The translations under genes were made by a program, and so were the position numbers. The notes beneath the pieces are model-generated. The model was not told the DNA's origin. It worked only from the letters and a program-made list of their open reading frames with translations, and made no database searches. 64,000 nt of DNA from Gymnothorax reevesii (lineage: Eukaryota; Chordata; Actinopteri; Anguilliformes; Muraenidae), in the NCBI GenBank assembly GCA_029721435.1, contig CM056584.1, positions 9,568,395-9,632,394 on the forward strand, in the 5' to 3' direction. This document shows, one piece after another, positions 9,317 through 23,100 of this stretch; within the stretch, counting starts at the first letter, position 1, and each line of letters opens with the position of its first letter.

Positions 9317-11920
9317 CTATGATGTTAATAGGAGATCAGATGGCATTTCAGCTTAACCCTTCTTGTATAATAAAAAAATTGAGTAATGTTAATGTTTAAA
9401 TGCTAATGCTAACATGCTAATGCTAGCGATCTAATGTGAGTTCTAATATCTGGTCATTTTCATACTATACGTGTCCTCTATGATGTTAATAGGAGATCAG
9501 ATGGCATTTCAGCTTAACCCTTCTTTTGTAAAATGGAAATTGAGTGACATTAATGTTTTAATACTAATGCTAGCATGCTAATGCTAGCGATCTAATGTGG
9601 GTGCTAATATCTGGTCATTTTCATACTGTACGTGTCCTCTATGATGGGAGTATGGGATCAGATGGCATTTCAGCTTAACCCTGCTTGTGTAAAATGGAAA
9701 TTGAGTGACGTTAATGTTTGAATACTAATGGTAACATGCTAATGCTAGCAATCTAATGTGAGTGCTAATATCTGGTCATTTTCATACTGTACGTGACCTC
9801 TATGATGGGAGTATGGGATCAGGTGGCATTTCAGCTTAACCCTGCTTGTGTAAAATAGAAATTAAGTGATGTTAATGTTTGAATGCTAATGCTAACATGC
9901 TAATGCTAGCGATCTAATGTGAGTTCTAATATCTGGTCATTTTCATACTGTAAGTGTCCTCTATGATGTTAGTATGAGATCAGATGGCATTTCTCCTTCA
10001 CCCTTCTTGTATTATGAGCAAATTGAGTCATGTTAATGTTTCAATGCTAATGCTAACATGCTGATGCTAACATGCTAATGCTAGCGATCTAATGTGAGTG
10101 CTAATAGTTAGTCATTTTCATACTGTACGTGTCCTCTATGATGTTAATTGGAGATCAGATGGCATTTCAGCTTAACCCTTCTTGTATAATAAAAAAATTG
10201 AGTAATGTTAATGTTTAAATGCTAATGCTAACATGCTAATGCTAGCGATCTAATGTGAGTTCTAATATCTGGTCATTTTCATACTATACGTGACCTCTAT
10301 AATGTTAATAGGAGATCAGATGGCATTTCAGCTTAACCCTTCTTGTGTAAAATGAAAATTGAGTGACATTAATGTTTTAATACAAATGCTAACATGCTAA
10401 TGCTAGCGATCTAATGTGAGTGCTAATATCTGGTCATTTTCATACTGTAAGTGTCCTCTATGATGTTAGTATGAGATCAGATGGCATTTCTCCTTCACCC
10501 TTCTTGTATTATAAGCAAATTGAGTAATGTTAATGTTTCAATGCTAATGCTAACATGCTGATGCTAACATGCTAATGCTAGCAATCTAATGTGAGTGCTA
10601 ATACCTGGTCATTTTCATACTGTACATGTCTTCTATGATGGGAGTATGGGATCAGACGGCATTTCAGCTTAACCTTGCTTGTGTAAAATGGAAATTGAGT
10701 GACGTTAATGTTTTAATGCTAATGCTAACATGCTAATGCTAGTGATCTAATGTGAGTGCTAATACCTGGTCATTTTCATACTGTACATGTCCTCTATGAT
10801 GGGAGTATGAGATCAGATGGCTTTTCAGCTTAACCCTGCTTGTGTAAAATGGAAATTGAGTGACGTTAATGTTTGAATGCTAATGCTAACATGCTAATGC
10901 TAGCGATCTAATGTGAGTTCTAATATCTGGTCATTTTCATACCATACATGTCCTTTATGATGTTAATAGGAGATCAGATGGCATTTCAGCTTAACCCTTC
11001 TTTTGTACAATGGAAATTTAGTGACGTTAATGTTTGAATGCTAATGCTAACATGCTAATGCTAGCGATCTAATGTGAGTGCTAATATCTGGTCATTTTCA
11101 TTCTACACGTGTCCTCTATGATGTTCATAGGAGATCAGATGGCATTTCAGCTTAACCCTTCTTGTTTAAAATGGAAATTGAGTTATGTTAATGTTTAAAT
11201 GCTAATGCTAACATGTTAATGCTAGCGCTCTAATGTGAATGCTAATATGTGGTCATTTTTATACTGTACGTGTCCTCTATGATGTTAATAGGAGATCAGA
11301 TGGCATTTCAGCTTAACCCTGCTTGTGTAAAATGGAAATTTAGTGACGTTAATGTTTGAATGCTAATGCTATCATGCTAATGCTAGCAATCTAATGTGAG
11401 TGCTAATATCTGGTCATTTTCATACTGTAAGTGTCCTCTATGATGTTAGTATGAGATCAGATGGCATTTCTCCTTCACCCTTCTTGTATTATAAGCAAAT
11501 TGAGTAATGTTAATGTTTCAATGCTAATGCTAACATGCTGATGCTAGCAATCTAATGTGAGTGCTAATACCTGGTCATTTTCATACTGTACATGTCTTCT
11601 ATGATGGGAGTATGGGATCAGATGGCATTTCAGCTTAACCCTGCTTGTGTAAAATGGAAATTGAGTGACGTTAATATTTGAATGCTAATGCTAACATGCT
11701 AATGCTAGCGATCTCATGTGAGTGCTAATACCTGGTCATTTTCATACTGTACATGTCCTCTATGATGGGAGTATGAGATCAGATGGCTTTTCAGCTTAAC
11801 CCTGCTTGTGTAAAATGGAAATTTAATGACGTTCATGTTTGAATGCTAATGCTAACATGCTAATGCTAGCGATCTAATGTGAGTGCTAATATCTGGTCAT
11901 TTTCATACTATACGTGTCCT

Positions 11921-12725
11921 CTATGATGTTAATAGGAGATCAGATGGCATTTCAGCTTAACCCTTCTTGTATCATAAAAAAATTGAGTAATGTTAATGTT
12001 TAAATGCTAATGCTAACATGCTAATGCTAGCGATCTAATGTGAGTTCTAATATCTGGTCATTTTCATACTATACGTGTCCTCTATAATGTTAATAGGAGA
12101 TCAGATGGCATTTCAGCTTAACCCTGCTTGTGTAAAATAGAAATTAAGTGATGTTAATGTTTGAATGCTAATGCTAACATGCTAATGCTAGCGATCTAAT
12201 GTGAGTTCTAATATCTGGTCATTTTCATACTGTAAGTGTCCTCTATGATGTTAGTATGAGATCAGATGGCATTTCTCCTTCACCCTTCTTGTGTTATGAG
12301 CAAATTGAGTCATGTTAATGTTTCAATGCTAATGCTAACATGCTGATGCTAGCAATCTAATGTGAGTGCTAATACCTGGTCATTTTCATACTGTACATGT
12401 CTTCTATGATGGGAGTATGGGATCAGATGGCATTTCAGCTTAACCCTGCTTGTGTAAAATGGAAATTGAGTGATGTTAATGTTTAAATGCTAATGCTAAC
12501 AGGCTGATGCTAGCGATCTAATGTGAGTGCTAATAGTTAGTCATTTTCATACTGTACGTGTCCTCTATGATGGGAATATGGGATCAGATGGCATTTCAGC
12601 ATAACCCTGTTTGTGTAAAATGGAAATTGAGAGACGTTAATGTTTAAATGCTAAAGCTAACATGCTAATGCTAGCGATCTAATGTGAGTGCTTATATCTG
12701 GTCATTTTTATACTGTCCGTGTCCT
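11921..12725 (+). repeat. Rearranged segment with fused monomers
   Basis: In order: a gtatcataa variant of M3/M16 (11,921); a hybrid with M4 head ctataatg and M1 body atagaaattaag (12,082); a ctccttcaccc monomer without the extra 14-mer (12,243); a mixed monomer (12,404) with acaggctgatgc and an M2-like end; then M15 (12,565). The M4/M1 hybrid recurs at 15,827 and gtatcataa at about 15.7 and 16.2 kb, so these places share ancestry. Confidence 0.75.
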
Positions 12726-15329
12726 CTATGATGTTAATAGGAGATCAGATGGCATTTCAGCTTAACCCTTCTTGTATAATAAAAAAATTGAGTAATGTTA
12801 ATGTTTAAATGCTAATGCTAACATGCTAATGCTAGCGATCTAATGTGAGTTCTAATATCTGGTCATTTTCATACTATACGTGTCCTCTATAATGTTAATA
12901 GGAGATCAAATGGCATTTCAGCTTAACCCTTCTTGTGTAAAATGAAAATTGAGTGACATTAATGTTTTAATACAAATGCTAACATGCTAATGCTAGCGAT
13001 CTAATGTGAGTGCTAATATCTGGTCATTTTCATACTGTAAGTGTCCTCTATGATGTTAGTATGAGATCAGATGGCATTTCTCCTTCACCCTTCTTGTATT
13101 ATAAGCAAATTGAGTAATGTAAATGTTTCAATGCTAATGCTAACATGCTGATGCTAACATGCTAATGCTAGCAATCTAATGTGAGTGCTAATACCTGGTC
13201 ATTTTCATACTGTACATGTCTTCTATGATGGGAGTATGGGATCAGACGGCATTTCAGCTTAACCTTGCTTGTGTAAAATGGAAATTGAGTGACGTTAATG
13301 TTTTAATGCTAATGCTAACATGCTAATGCTAGTGATCTAATGTGAGTGCTAATACCTGGTCATTTTCATACTGTTCATGTCCTCTATGATGGGAGTATGA
13401 GATCAGATGGCTTTTCAGCTTAACCCTGCTTGTGTAAAATGGAAATTGAGTGACGTTAATGTTTGAATGCTAATGCTAACATGCTAATGCTAGCGATCTA
13501 ATGTGAGTTCTAATATCTGGTCATTTTCATACCATACATGTCCTTTATGATGTTAATAGGAGATCAGATGGCATTTCAGCTTAACCCTGCTTGTGTACAA
13601 TGGAAATTTAGTGACGTTAATGTTTGAATGCTAATGCTAACATGCTAATGCTAGCGATCTAATGTGAGTGCTAATATCTGGTCATTTTCATTCTACACGT
13701 GTCCTCTATGATGTTCATTGGAGATCAGATGGCATTTCAGCTTAACCCTTCTTGTTTAAAATGGAAATTGAGTTATGTTAATGTTTAAATGCTAATGCTA
13801 ACATGTTAATGCTAGCGCTCTAATGTGAATGCTAATATGTGGTCATTTTTATACTGTACGTGTCCTCTATGATGTTAATAGGAGATCAGATGGCATTTCA
13901 GCTTAACCCTGCTTGTGTAAAATGGAAATTTAGTGACGTTAATGTTTGAATGCTAATGCTATCATGCTAATGCTAGCGATCTAATGTGAGTGCTAATATC
14001 TGGTCATTTTCATACTGTAAGTGTCCTCTATGATGTTAGTATGAGATCAGATGGCATTTCTCCTTCACCCTTCTTGTATTATAAGCAAATTGAGTAATGT
14101 TAATGTTTCAATGCTAATGCTAACATGCTGATGCTAACATGCTAATGCTAGCAATCTAATGTGAGTGCTAATACCTGGTCATTTTCATACTGTACATGTC
14201 TTCTATGATGGGAGTATGGGATCAGATGGCATTTCAGCTTAACCCTGCTTGTGTAAAATGGAAATTGAGTGACGTTAATATTTGAATGCTAATGCTAACA
14301 TGCTAATGCTAGCGATCTAATGTGAGTGCTAATACCTGGTCATTTTCATACTGTACATGTCCTCTATGATGGGAGTATGAGATCAGATGGCTTTTCAGCT
14401 TAACCCTGCTTGTGTAAAATGGAAATTTAATGACGTTCATGTTTGAATGCTAATGCTAACATGCTAATGCTAGCGATCTAATGTGAGTGCTAATATCTGG
14501 TCATTTTCATACTATACGTGTCCTCTATGATGTTAATAGGAGATCAGATGGCATTTCAGCTTAACCCTTCTTGTGTAAAATGGAAATTGAGTGATGTTAA
14601 TGTTTAAATGCTAATGCTAACAGGCTGATGCTAGCGCTCTAATGTGAGTGCTAATATCTGGTCATTTTCATACTGTACGTGTCCTCTATGATGGGAATAT
14701 GGGATCAGATGGCATTTCAGCATAACCCTGTTTGTGTAAAATGGAAATTGAGAGACGTTAATGTTTAAATGCTAAAGCTAACATGCTAATGCTAGCGATC
14801 TAATGTGAGTGCTTATATCTGGTCATTTTTATACTGTCCGTGTCCTCTATGATGTTAATAGGAGATCAGATGGCATTTCAGCTTAACCCTTCTTGTATAA
14901 TAAAAAAATTGAGTAATGTTAATGTTTAAATGCTAATGCTAACATGCTAATGCTAGCGATCTAATGTGAGTTCTAATATCTGGTCATTTTCATACTATAC
15001 GTGTCCTCTATGATGTTAATAGGAGATCAGATGGCATTTCAGCTTAACCCTTCTTTTGTAAAATGGAAATTGAGTGACATTAATGTTTTAATACTAATGC
15101 TAGCATGCTAATGCTAGCGATCTAATGTGGGTGCTAATATCTGGTCATTTTCATACTGTACGTGTCCTCTATGATGGGAGTATGGGATCAGATGGCATTT
15201 CAGCTTAACCCTGCTTGTGTAAAATGGAAATTGAGTGACGTTAATGTTTGAATACTAATGCTAACATGCTAATGCTAGCAATCTAATGTGAGTGCTAATA
15301 TCTGGTCATTTTCATACTGTACGTGTCCT

Positions 15330-16323
15330 CTATGATGGGAGTATGGGATCAGATGGCATTTCAGCTTAACCCTGCTTGTGTAAAATAGAAATTAAGTGAT
15401 GTTAATGTTTGAATGCTAATGCTAACATGCTAATGCTAGCGATCTAATGTGAGTTCTAATATCTGGTCATTTTCATACTGTAAGTGTCCTCTATGATGTT
15501 AGTATGAGATCAGATGGCATTTCTCCTTCACCCTTCTTGTGTTATGAGCAAATTGAGTCATGTTAATGTTTCAATGCTAATGCTAACATGCTGATGCTAA
15601 CATGCTAATGCTAGCGATCTAATGTGAGTGCTAATAGTTAGTCATTTTCATACTGTACGTGTCCTCTATGATGTTAATTGGAGATCAGATGGCATTTCAG
15701 CTTAACCCTTCTTGTATCATAAAAAAATTGAGTAATGTTAATGTTTAAATGCTAATGCTAACATGCTAATGCTAGCGATCTAATGTGAGTTCTAATATCT
15801 GGTCATTTTCATACTATACGTGTCCTCTATAATGTTAATAGGAGATCAGATGGCATTTCAGCTTAACCCTGCTTGTGTAAAATAGAAATTAAGTGATGTT
15901 AATGTTTGAATGCTAATGCTAACATGCTAATGCTAGCGATCTAATGTGAGTTCTAATATCTGGTCATTTTCATACTGTAAGTGTCCTCTATGATGTTAGT
16001 ATGAGATCAGATGGCATTTCTCCTTCACCCTTCTTGTGTTATGAGCAAATTGAGTCATGTTAATGTTTCAATGCTAATGCTAACATGCTGATGCTAACAT
16101 GCTAATGCTAGCGATCTAATGTGAGTGCTAATAGTTAGTCATTTTCATACTGTACGTGTCCTCTATGATGTTAATTGGAGATCAGATGGCATTTCAGCTT
16201 AACCCTTCTTGTATCATAAAAAAATTGAGTAATGTTAATGTTTAAATGCTAATGCTAACATGCTAATGCTAGCGATCTAATGTGAGTTCTAATATCTGGT
16301 CATTTTCATACTATACGTGTCCT
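15330..16323 (+). repeat. 497-bp tandem duplication of M1-M2-M3
   Basis: Monomers at 15,330, 15,491 and 15,666 recur at 15,827, 15,988 and 16,163, an offset of exactly 497 bp (161+175+161). Both copies share the rare gtgttatgagc (15,539 and 16,036) and gtatcataa. The second copy begins with an M4 head (ctataatg), which puts the exchange point in the first third of the monomer, before atagaaattaag. The next monomer (16,324) is a further hybrid: M9 head, ccctgc, then the M9 gagttatg centre. Confidence 0.85.
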
Positions 16324-17625
16324 CTATGATGTTCATAGGAGATCAGATGGCATTTCAGCTTAACCCTGCTTGTGTAAAATGGAAATTGAGTTATGTTAAT
16401 GTTTAAATGCTAATGCTAACATGTTAATGCTAGCGCTCTAATGTGAATGCTAATATGTGGTCATTTTTATACTGTACGTGTCCTCTATGATGTTAATAGG
16501 AGATCAGATGGCATTTCAGCTTAACCCTGCTTGTGTAAAATGGAAATTTAGTGACGTTAATGTTTGAATGCTAATGCTATCATGCTAATGCTAGCGATCT
16601 AATGTGAGTGCTAATATCTGGTCATTTTCATACTGTAAGTGTCCTCTATGATGTTAGTATGGGATCAGATGGCATTTCTCCTTCACCCTTCTTGTATTAT
16701 AAGCAAATTGAGTAATGTTAATGTTTCAATGCTAATGCTAACATGCTGATGCTAACATGCTAATGCTAGCAATCTAATGTGAGTGCTAATACCTGGTCAT
16801 TTTCATACTGTACATGTCTTCTATGATGGGAGTATGGGATCAGATGGCATTTCAGCTTAACCCTGCTTGTGTAAAATGGAAATTGAGTGACGTTAATATT
16901 TGAATGCTAATGCTAACATGCTAATGCTAGCGATCTAATGTGAGTGCTAATACCTGGTCATTTTCATACTGTACATGTCCTCTATGATGGGAGTATGAGA
17001 TCAGATGGCTTTTCAGCTTAACCCTGCTTGTGTAAAATGGAAATTTAATGACGTTCATGTTTGAATGCTAATGCTAACATGCTAATGCTACCGATCTAAT
17101 GTGACTGCTAATATCTGGTCATTTTCATACTATACGTGTCCTCTATGATGTTAATAGGAGATCAGATGGCATTTCAGCTTAACCCTTCTTGTGTAAAATG
17201 GAAATTGAGTGATGTTAATGTTTAAATGCTAATGCTAACAGGCTGATGCTAGCGCTCTAATGTGAGTGCTAATATCTGGTCATTTTCATACTGTACGTGT
17301 CCTCTATGATGGGAATATGGGATCAGATGGCATTTCAGCATAACCCTGTTTGTGTAAAATGGAAATTGAGAGACGTTAATGTTTAAATGCTAAAGCTAAC
17401 ATGCTAATGCTAGCGATCTAATGTGAGTGCTTATATCTGGTCATTTTTATACTGTACGTGTCCTCTATGATGTTAATAGGAGATCAGATGGCATTTCAGC
17501 TTAACCCTTCTTGTATAATAAAAAAATTGAGTAATGTTAATGTTTAAATGCTAATGCTAACATGCTAATGCTAGCGATCTAATGTGAGTTCTAATATCTG
17601 GTCATTTTCATACTATACGTGTCCT

Positions 17626-20148
17626 CTATGATGTTAATAGGAGATCAGATGGCATTTCAGCTTAACCCTTCTTTTGTAAAATGGAAATTGAGTGACATTA
17701 ATGTTTTAATACTAATGCTAGCATGCTAATGCTAGCGATCTAATGTGGGTGCTAATATCTGGTCATTTTCATACTGTACGTGTCCTCTATGATGGGAGTA
17801 TGGGATCAGATGGCATTTCAGCTTAACCCTGCTTGTGTAAAATGGAAATTGAGTGACGTTAATGTTTGAATACTAATGCTAACATGCTAATGCTAGCAAT
17901 CTAATGTGAGTGCTAATATCTGGTCATTTTCATACTGTACGTGTCCTCTATGATGGGAGTATGGGATCAGATGGCATTTCAGCTTAACCCTGCTTGTGTA
18001 AAATAGAAATTAAGTGATGTTAATGTTTGAATGCTAATGCTAACATGCTAATGCTAGCGATCTAATGTGAGTTCTAATATCTGGTCATTTTCATACTGTA
18101 AGTGTCGTCTATGATGTTAGTATGAGATCAGATGGCATTTCTCCTTCACCCTTCTTGTATTATGAGCAAATTGAGTAATGTTAATGTTTCAATGCTAATT
18201 CTAACATGCTGATGCTAACATGCTAATGCTAGCGATCTAATGTGAGTGCTAATAGTTGGTCATTTTCATACTGTACGTGTCCTCTATGATGTTAATTGGA
18301 GATCAGATGGCATTTCAGCTTAACCCTTCTTGTTTAATAAAAAAATTGAGTAATGTTAATGCTTAAATGCTAATGCTAACATGCTAATGCTAGTTATGTA
18401 ATGTGACTTCTAATATCTGGTCATTTTCATACTATACGTGTCCACTATAATGTTAATAGGAGATCAGATGGCATTTCAGCTTAACCCTTCTTGTGTAAAA
18501 TGGAAATTGAGTGACATTAATGTTTTAATACTAATGCTAACATGCTAATGCTAGCGATCTAATGTGAGTGCTAATATCTGGTCATTTTCATACTGTACGT
18601 GTCCTCTATGATGGGAGTATTGGATCAGATGGCATTTCAGCTTAACCCTGCTTGTGTAAAATAAAAATTGAGTGACGTTAATGTTTGAATGCTAATGCTA
18701 ACATGCTAATGCTAGCGATCTAAGGTGAGTGCTAATATCTGGTCATTTTCATACTGTAAGTGTCCTCTATGATGTTAGTATGAGATCAGATGGCATTTCT
18801 CCTTCACCCTTCTTGTATTATAAGCAAATTGAGTAATGTTAATGTTTCAATGCTAATGCTAACATGCTGATGCTAACATGCTAATGCTAGCAATCTAATG
18901 TGAGTGCTAATACCTGGTCATTTTCATACTGTACATGTCTTCTATGATGAGAGTATGGGATCAGATGGCATTTCAGCTTAACCCTGCTTGTGTAAAATGG
19001 AAATTGAGTGACGTTATTATTTGAATGCTAATGCTAACATGCTAATGCTAGCGATCTAATGTGAGTGCTAATACCTGGTCATTTTCATACTGTACATGTC
19101 CTCTATGATGGGAGTATGAGATCAGATGGCTTTTCAGCTTAACCCTGCTTGTGTAAAATGGAAATTTAATGACGTTCATGTTTGAATGCTAATGCTAACA
19201 TGCTAATGCTAGCGATCTAATGTGAGTGCTAATATCTGGTCATTTTCATGCTATACGTGTCCTCTATGATGTTAATAGGAGATCAGATGGCATTTCAGCT
19301 TAACCCTTCTTGTGTAAAATGGAAATTGAGTGATGTTAATGTTTAAATGCTAATGCTAACATGCTGATGCTAGCGCTTTAATGTGAGTGCTAATATCTGG
19401 TCATTTTCATACTGTACATGTCCTCTATGATTGGAATATGGGATCAGATGGCATTTCAGCATAACCCTGTTTGTGTAAAATGGAAATTGAGAGACGTTAA
19501 TGTTTAAATGCTAAAGCTAACATGCTAATGCTAGCTATCTAATGTGAGTGCTAATATCTGGTCATTTTCATACTGTACGTGTCCTCTATGATGTTAATAG
19601 GAGATCAGATGGCATTTCAGCTTAACCCTTCTTGTATAATAAAAAAATTGAGTAATGTTAATGTTTAAATGCTAATGCTAACATGCTAATGCTAGCGATC
19701 TAATGGGAGTTCTAATATCTGGTCATTTTCATACTATACGTGTCCTCTATGATGTTAATAGGAGATCAGATGGCATTTCAGCTTAACCCTTCTTTTGTAA
19801 AATGGAAATTGAGTGACATTAATGTTTTAATACTAAAGCTAGAATGCTAATGCTAGCGATCTAATGTGGGTGCTAATATCTGGTCATTTTCATACTGTAC
19901 GTGTCCTCTATGATGGGAGTATGGGATCAGATGGCATTTCAGCTTAACCCTGCTTGTGTAAAATGGAAATTGAGTGACGTTAATGTTTGAATACTAATGC
20001 TAACATGCTAATGCTAGCAATCTAATGTGAGTGCTAATACCTGGTCATTTTCATACTGTACATGTCTTCTATGATGGGAGTATGGGATCAGACGGCATTT
20101 CAGCTTAACCTTGCTTGTGTAAAATGGAAATTGAGTGACGTTAATGTT
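17626..20148 (+). repeat. Second copy of the 0.3-2.8 kb segment
   Basis: Pairs with 323-2,845 at an offset of 17,303 bp. It carries the same unusual run: gtcgtc, ctaattctaac, gacttctaat, gtattgg, gctttaatg, attggaatatggg. Differences I noticed include tagttatg (18,391) against the other copy's tagcgatg, and cttctttt-type M17 with ctaaagc at 19,843. The clear differences mark it as older than the 7,338-bp duplication on the right. Confidence 0.83.
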
Positions 20149-23100
20149 TTAATGCTAATGCTAACATGCTAATGCTAGTGATCTAATGTGAGTGCTAACA
20201 CCTGGTCATTTTCATACTGTACATGTCCTCTATGATGGGAGTATGAGATCAGATGGCTTTTCAGCTTAACCCTGCTTGTGTAAAATGGAAATTGAGTGAC
20301 GTTAATGTTTGAATGCTAATGCTAACATGCTAATGCTAGCGATCTAATGTGATTTCTAATATCTGGTCATTTTCATACCATACGTGTCCTTTATGATGTT
20401 AATAGGAGATCAGATGGCATTTCAGCTTAACCCTGCTTGTGTGCAATGGAAATTTAGTGACGTTAATGTTTGAATGCTAATGCTAACATGCTAATGCTAG
20501 CGATCTAATGTGAGTGCTAATATCTGGTCATTTTCATTCTACACGTGTCCTCTATGATGTTCATAGGAGATCAGATGGCATTTCAGCTTAACCCTTCTTG
20601 TTTAAAATGGAAATTGAGTTATGTTAATGTTTAAATGCTAATGCTAACATGCTAATGCTAGCGCTCTAATGTGAATGCTAATATGTGGTCATTTTTATAC
20701 TGTACGTGTCCTCTATGATGTTAATAGGAGATCAGATGGCATTTCAGCTTAACCCTGCTTGTGTAAAATGGAAATTTAGTGACGTTAATGTTTGAATGCT
20801 AATGCTAACATGCTAATGCTAGCGATCTAATGTGAGAGCTAATATCTGGTCATTTTCATACTGTAAGTGTCCTCTATGATGTTAGTATGAGATCAGATGG
20901 CATTTCTCCTTCACCCTTCTTGTATTATAAGCAAATTGAGTAATGTTAATGTTTCAATGCCAATGCTAACATGCGGATGCTAACATGCTAATGCTAGCAA
21001 TCTAATGTGAGTGCTAATACCTGGTCATTTTCATACTGTACATGTCTTCTATTATGGGAGTATGGGATCAGATGGCATTTCAGCTTAACCCTGCTTGTTT
21101 AAAATGGAAATTGAGTGATGTTAATATTTGAATGCTAATGCTAACATGCTAATGCTAGCGATGTAATGTGAGTGCTAATACCTGGTCATTTTCATACTGT
21201 ACATGTCCTCTATGATGGGAGTATGAGATCAGATGGCTTTTAACCTTAACCCTGCTTGTGTAAAATGGAAATTTAATGACGTTCATGTTTGAATGCTAAT
21301 GCTAACATGCTAATGCTAGCGATCTAATGTGAGTGCTAATATCTGGTCATTTTCATACTGTACGTGCCCTCTATGATGGGAGTATGGGATCAGATGGCAT
21401 TTCAGCTTAACCCTGCTTGTGTAAAATAGAAATTAAGTGATGTTAATGTTTGAATGCTAATGCTAACATGCTAATGCGAGCGATCTAATGTGAGTTCTAA
21501 TATCTGGTCATTTTCATACTGTAAGTGTCCTCTATGATGTTAGTATGAGATCAGATGGCATTTCTCCTTCACCCTTCTTGTATTATGAGCAAATTGAGTA
21601 ATGTTAATGTTTCAATGCTAATGCTAACATGCTGATGCTAACATGCTAATGCTAGCGATCTAATGTGAGTGCTAATAGTTGGTCATTTTTATACTGTACG
21701 TGTCCTCTATGATGTTAATTGGAGATCAGATGGCATTTCAGCTTAACCCTTCTTGTATAATAAAAAAATTGAGTAATGTTAATGTTTAAATGCTAATGCT
21801 AACATGCTAATGCTAGCGATGTAATGTGACTTCTAATATCTGGTCATTTTCATACTATACGTGTCCTCTATAATGTTAATAGGAGATCAGATGGCATTTC
21901 AGCTTAACCCTTCTTGTGTAAAATGGAAATTGAGTGACATTAATGTTTTAATACTAATGCTAACATGCTAATGCTAGCGATCTAATGTGAGTGGTAATAT
22001 CTGGTCATTTTCATACTGTACGTGTCCTCTATGATGGGAGTATTGGATCAGATGGCATTTCAGCTTAACCCTGCTTGTGTAAAATAAAAATTGAGTGACG
22101 TTAATGTTTGAATGCTAATGCTAACATGCTAATGCTAGCGATCTAATGTGAGTGCTAATATCTGGTCATTTTCATACTGTAAGTGTCCTCTATGATGTTA
22201 GTATGAGATCAGATGGCATTTCTCCTTCACCCTTCTTGTATTATAAGCAAATTGAGTAATGTTAATGTTTCAATGCTAATGCTAACATGCTGATGCTAAC
22301 ATGCTAATGCTAGCAATCTAATGTGAGTGCTAATACCTGGTCATTTTCATACTGTACATGTCTTCTATGATGGGAGTATGGGATCAGATGGCATTTCAGC
22401 TTAACCCTGCTTGTGTAAAATGGAAATTGAGTGACGTTATTATTTGAATGCTAATGCTAACATGCTAATGCTAGCGATCTAATGTGAGTGCTAATACCTG
22501 GTCATTTTCATACTGTACATGTCCTCTATGATGGGAGTATGAGATCAGATGGCTTTTCAGCTTAACCCTGCTTGTGTAAAATGGAAATTTAATGACGTTC
22601 ATGTTTGAATGCTAATGCTAACATGCTATTGCTAGCGATCTAATGTGAGTGCTAATATCTGGTCATTTTCATACTGTAAGTGTCCTCTATGATGTTAGTA
22701 TGAGATCAGACGGCATTTCTCCTTCACCCTTCTTGTATTATAAGCAAATTGAGTAATGTTAATGTTTCAATGCTAATGCTAACATGCTGATGCTAACATG
22801 CTAATGCTAGCAATCTAATGTGAGTGCTAATACCTGGTCATTTTCATACTGTACATGTCTTCTATGATGGGAGTATGGGATCAGATGGCATTTCAGCTTA
22901 ACCCTGCTTGTGTAAAATGGAAATTGAGTGACGTTAATATTTGAATGCTAATGCTAACATGCTAATGCTAGCGATCTAATGTGAGTGCTAATATCTGGTC
23001 ATTTTCATGCTGTACGTGTCCTCTATGATGTTAATAGGAGATCAGATGGCATTTCAGCTTAACCCTTCTTGTATAATAAAAAAATTGAGTAATGTGAATG

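Noticed and set aside
15330..16323. Replication origin or regulatory iterons
   Set aside because: The repeated 497-bp trio is just three satellite monomers duplicated in register; nothing distinguishes it from neighbouring monomers.
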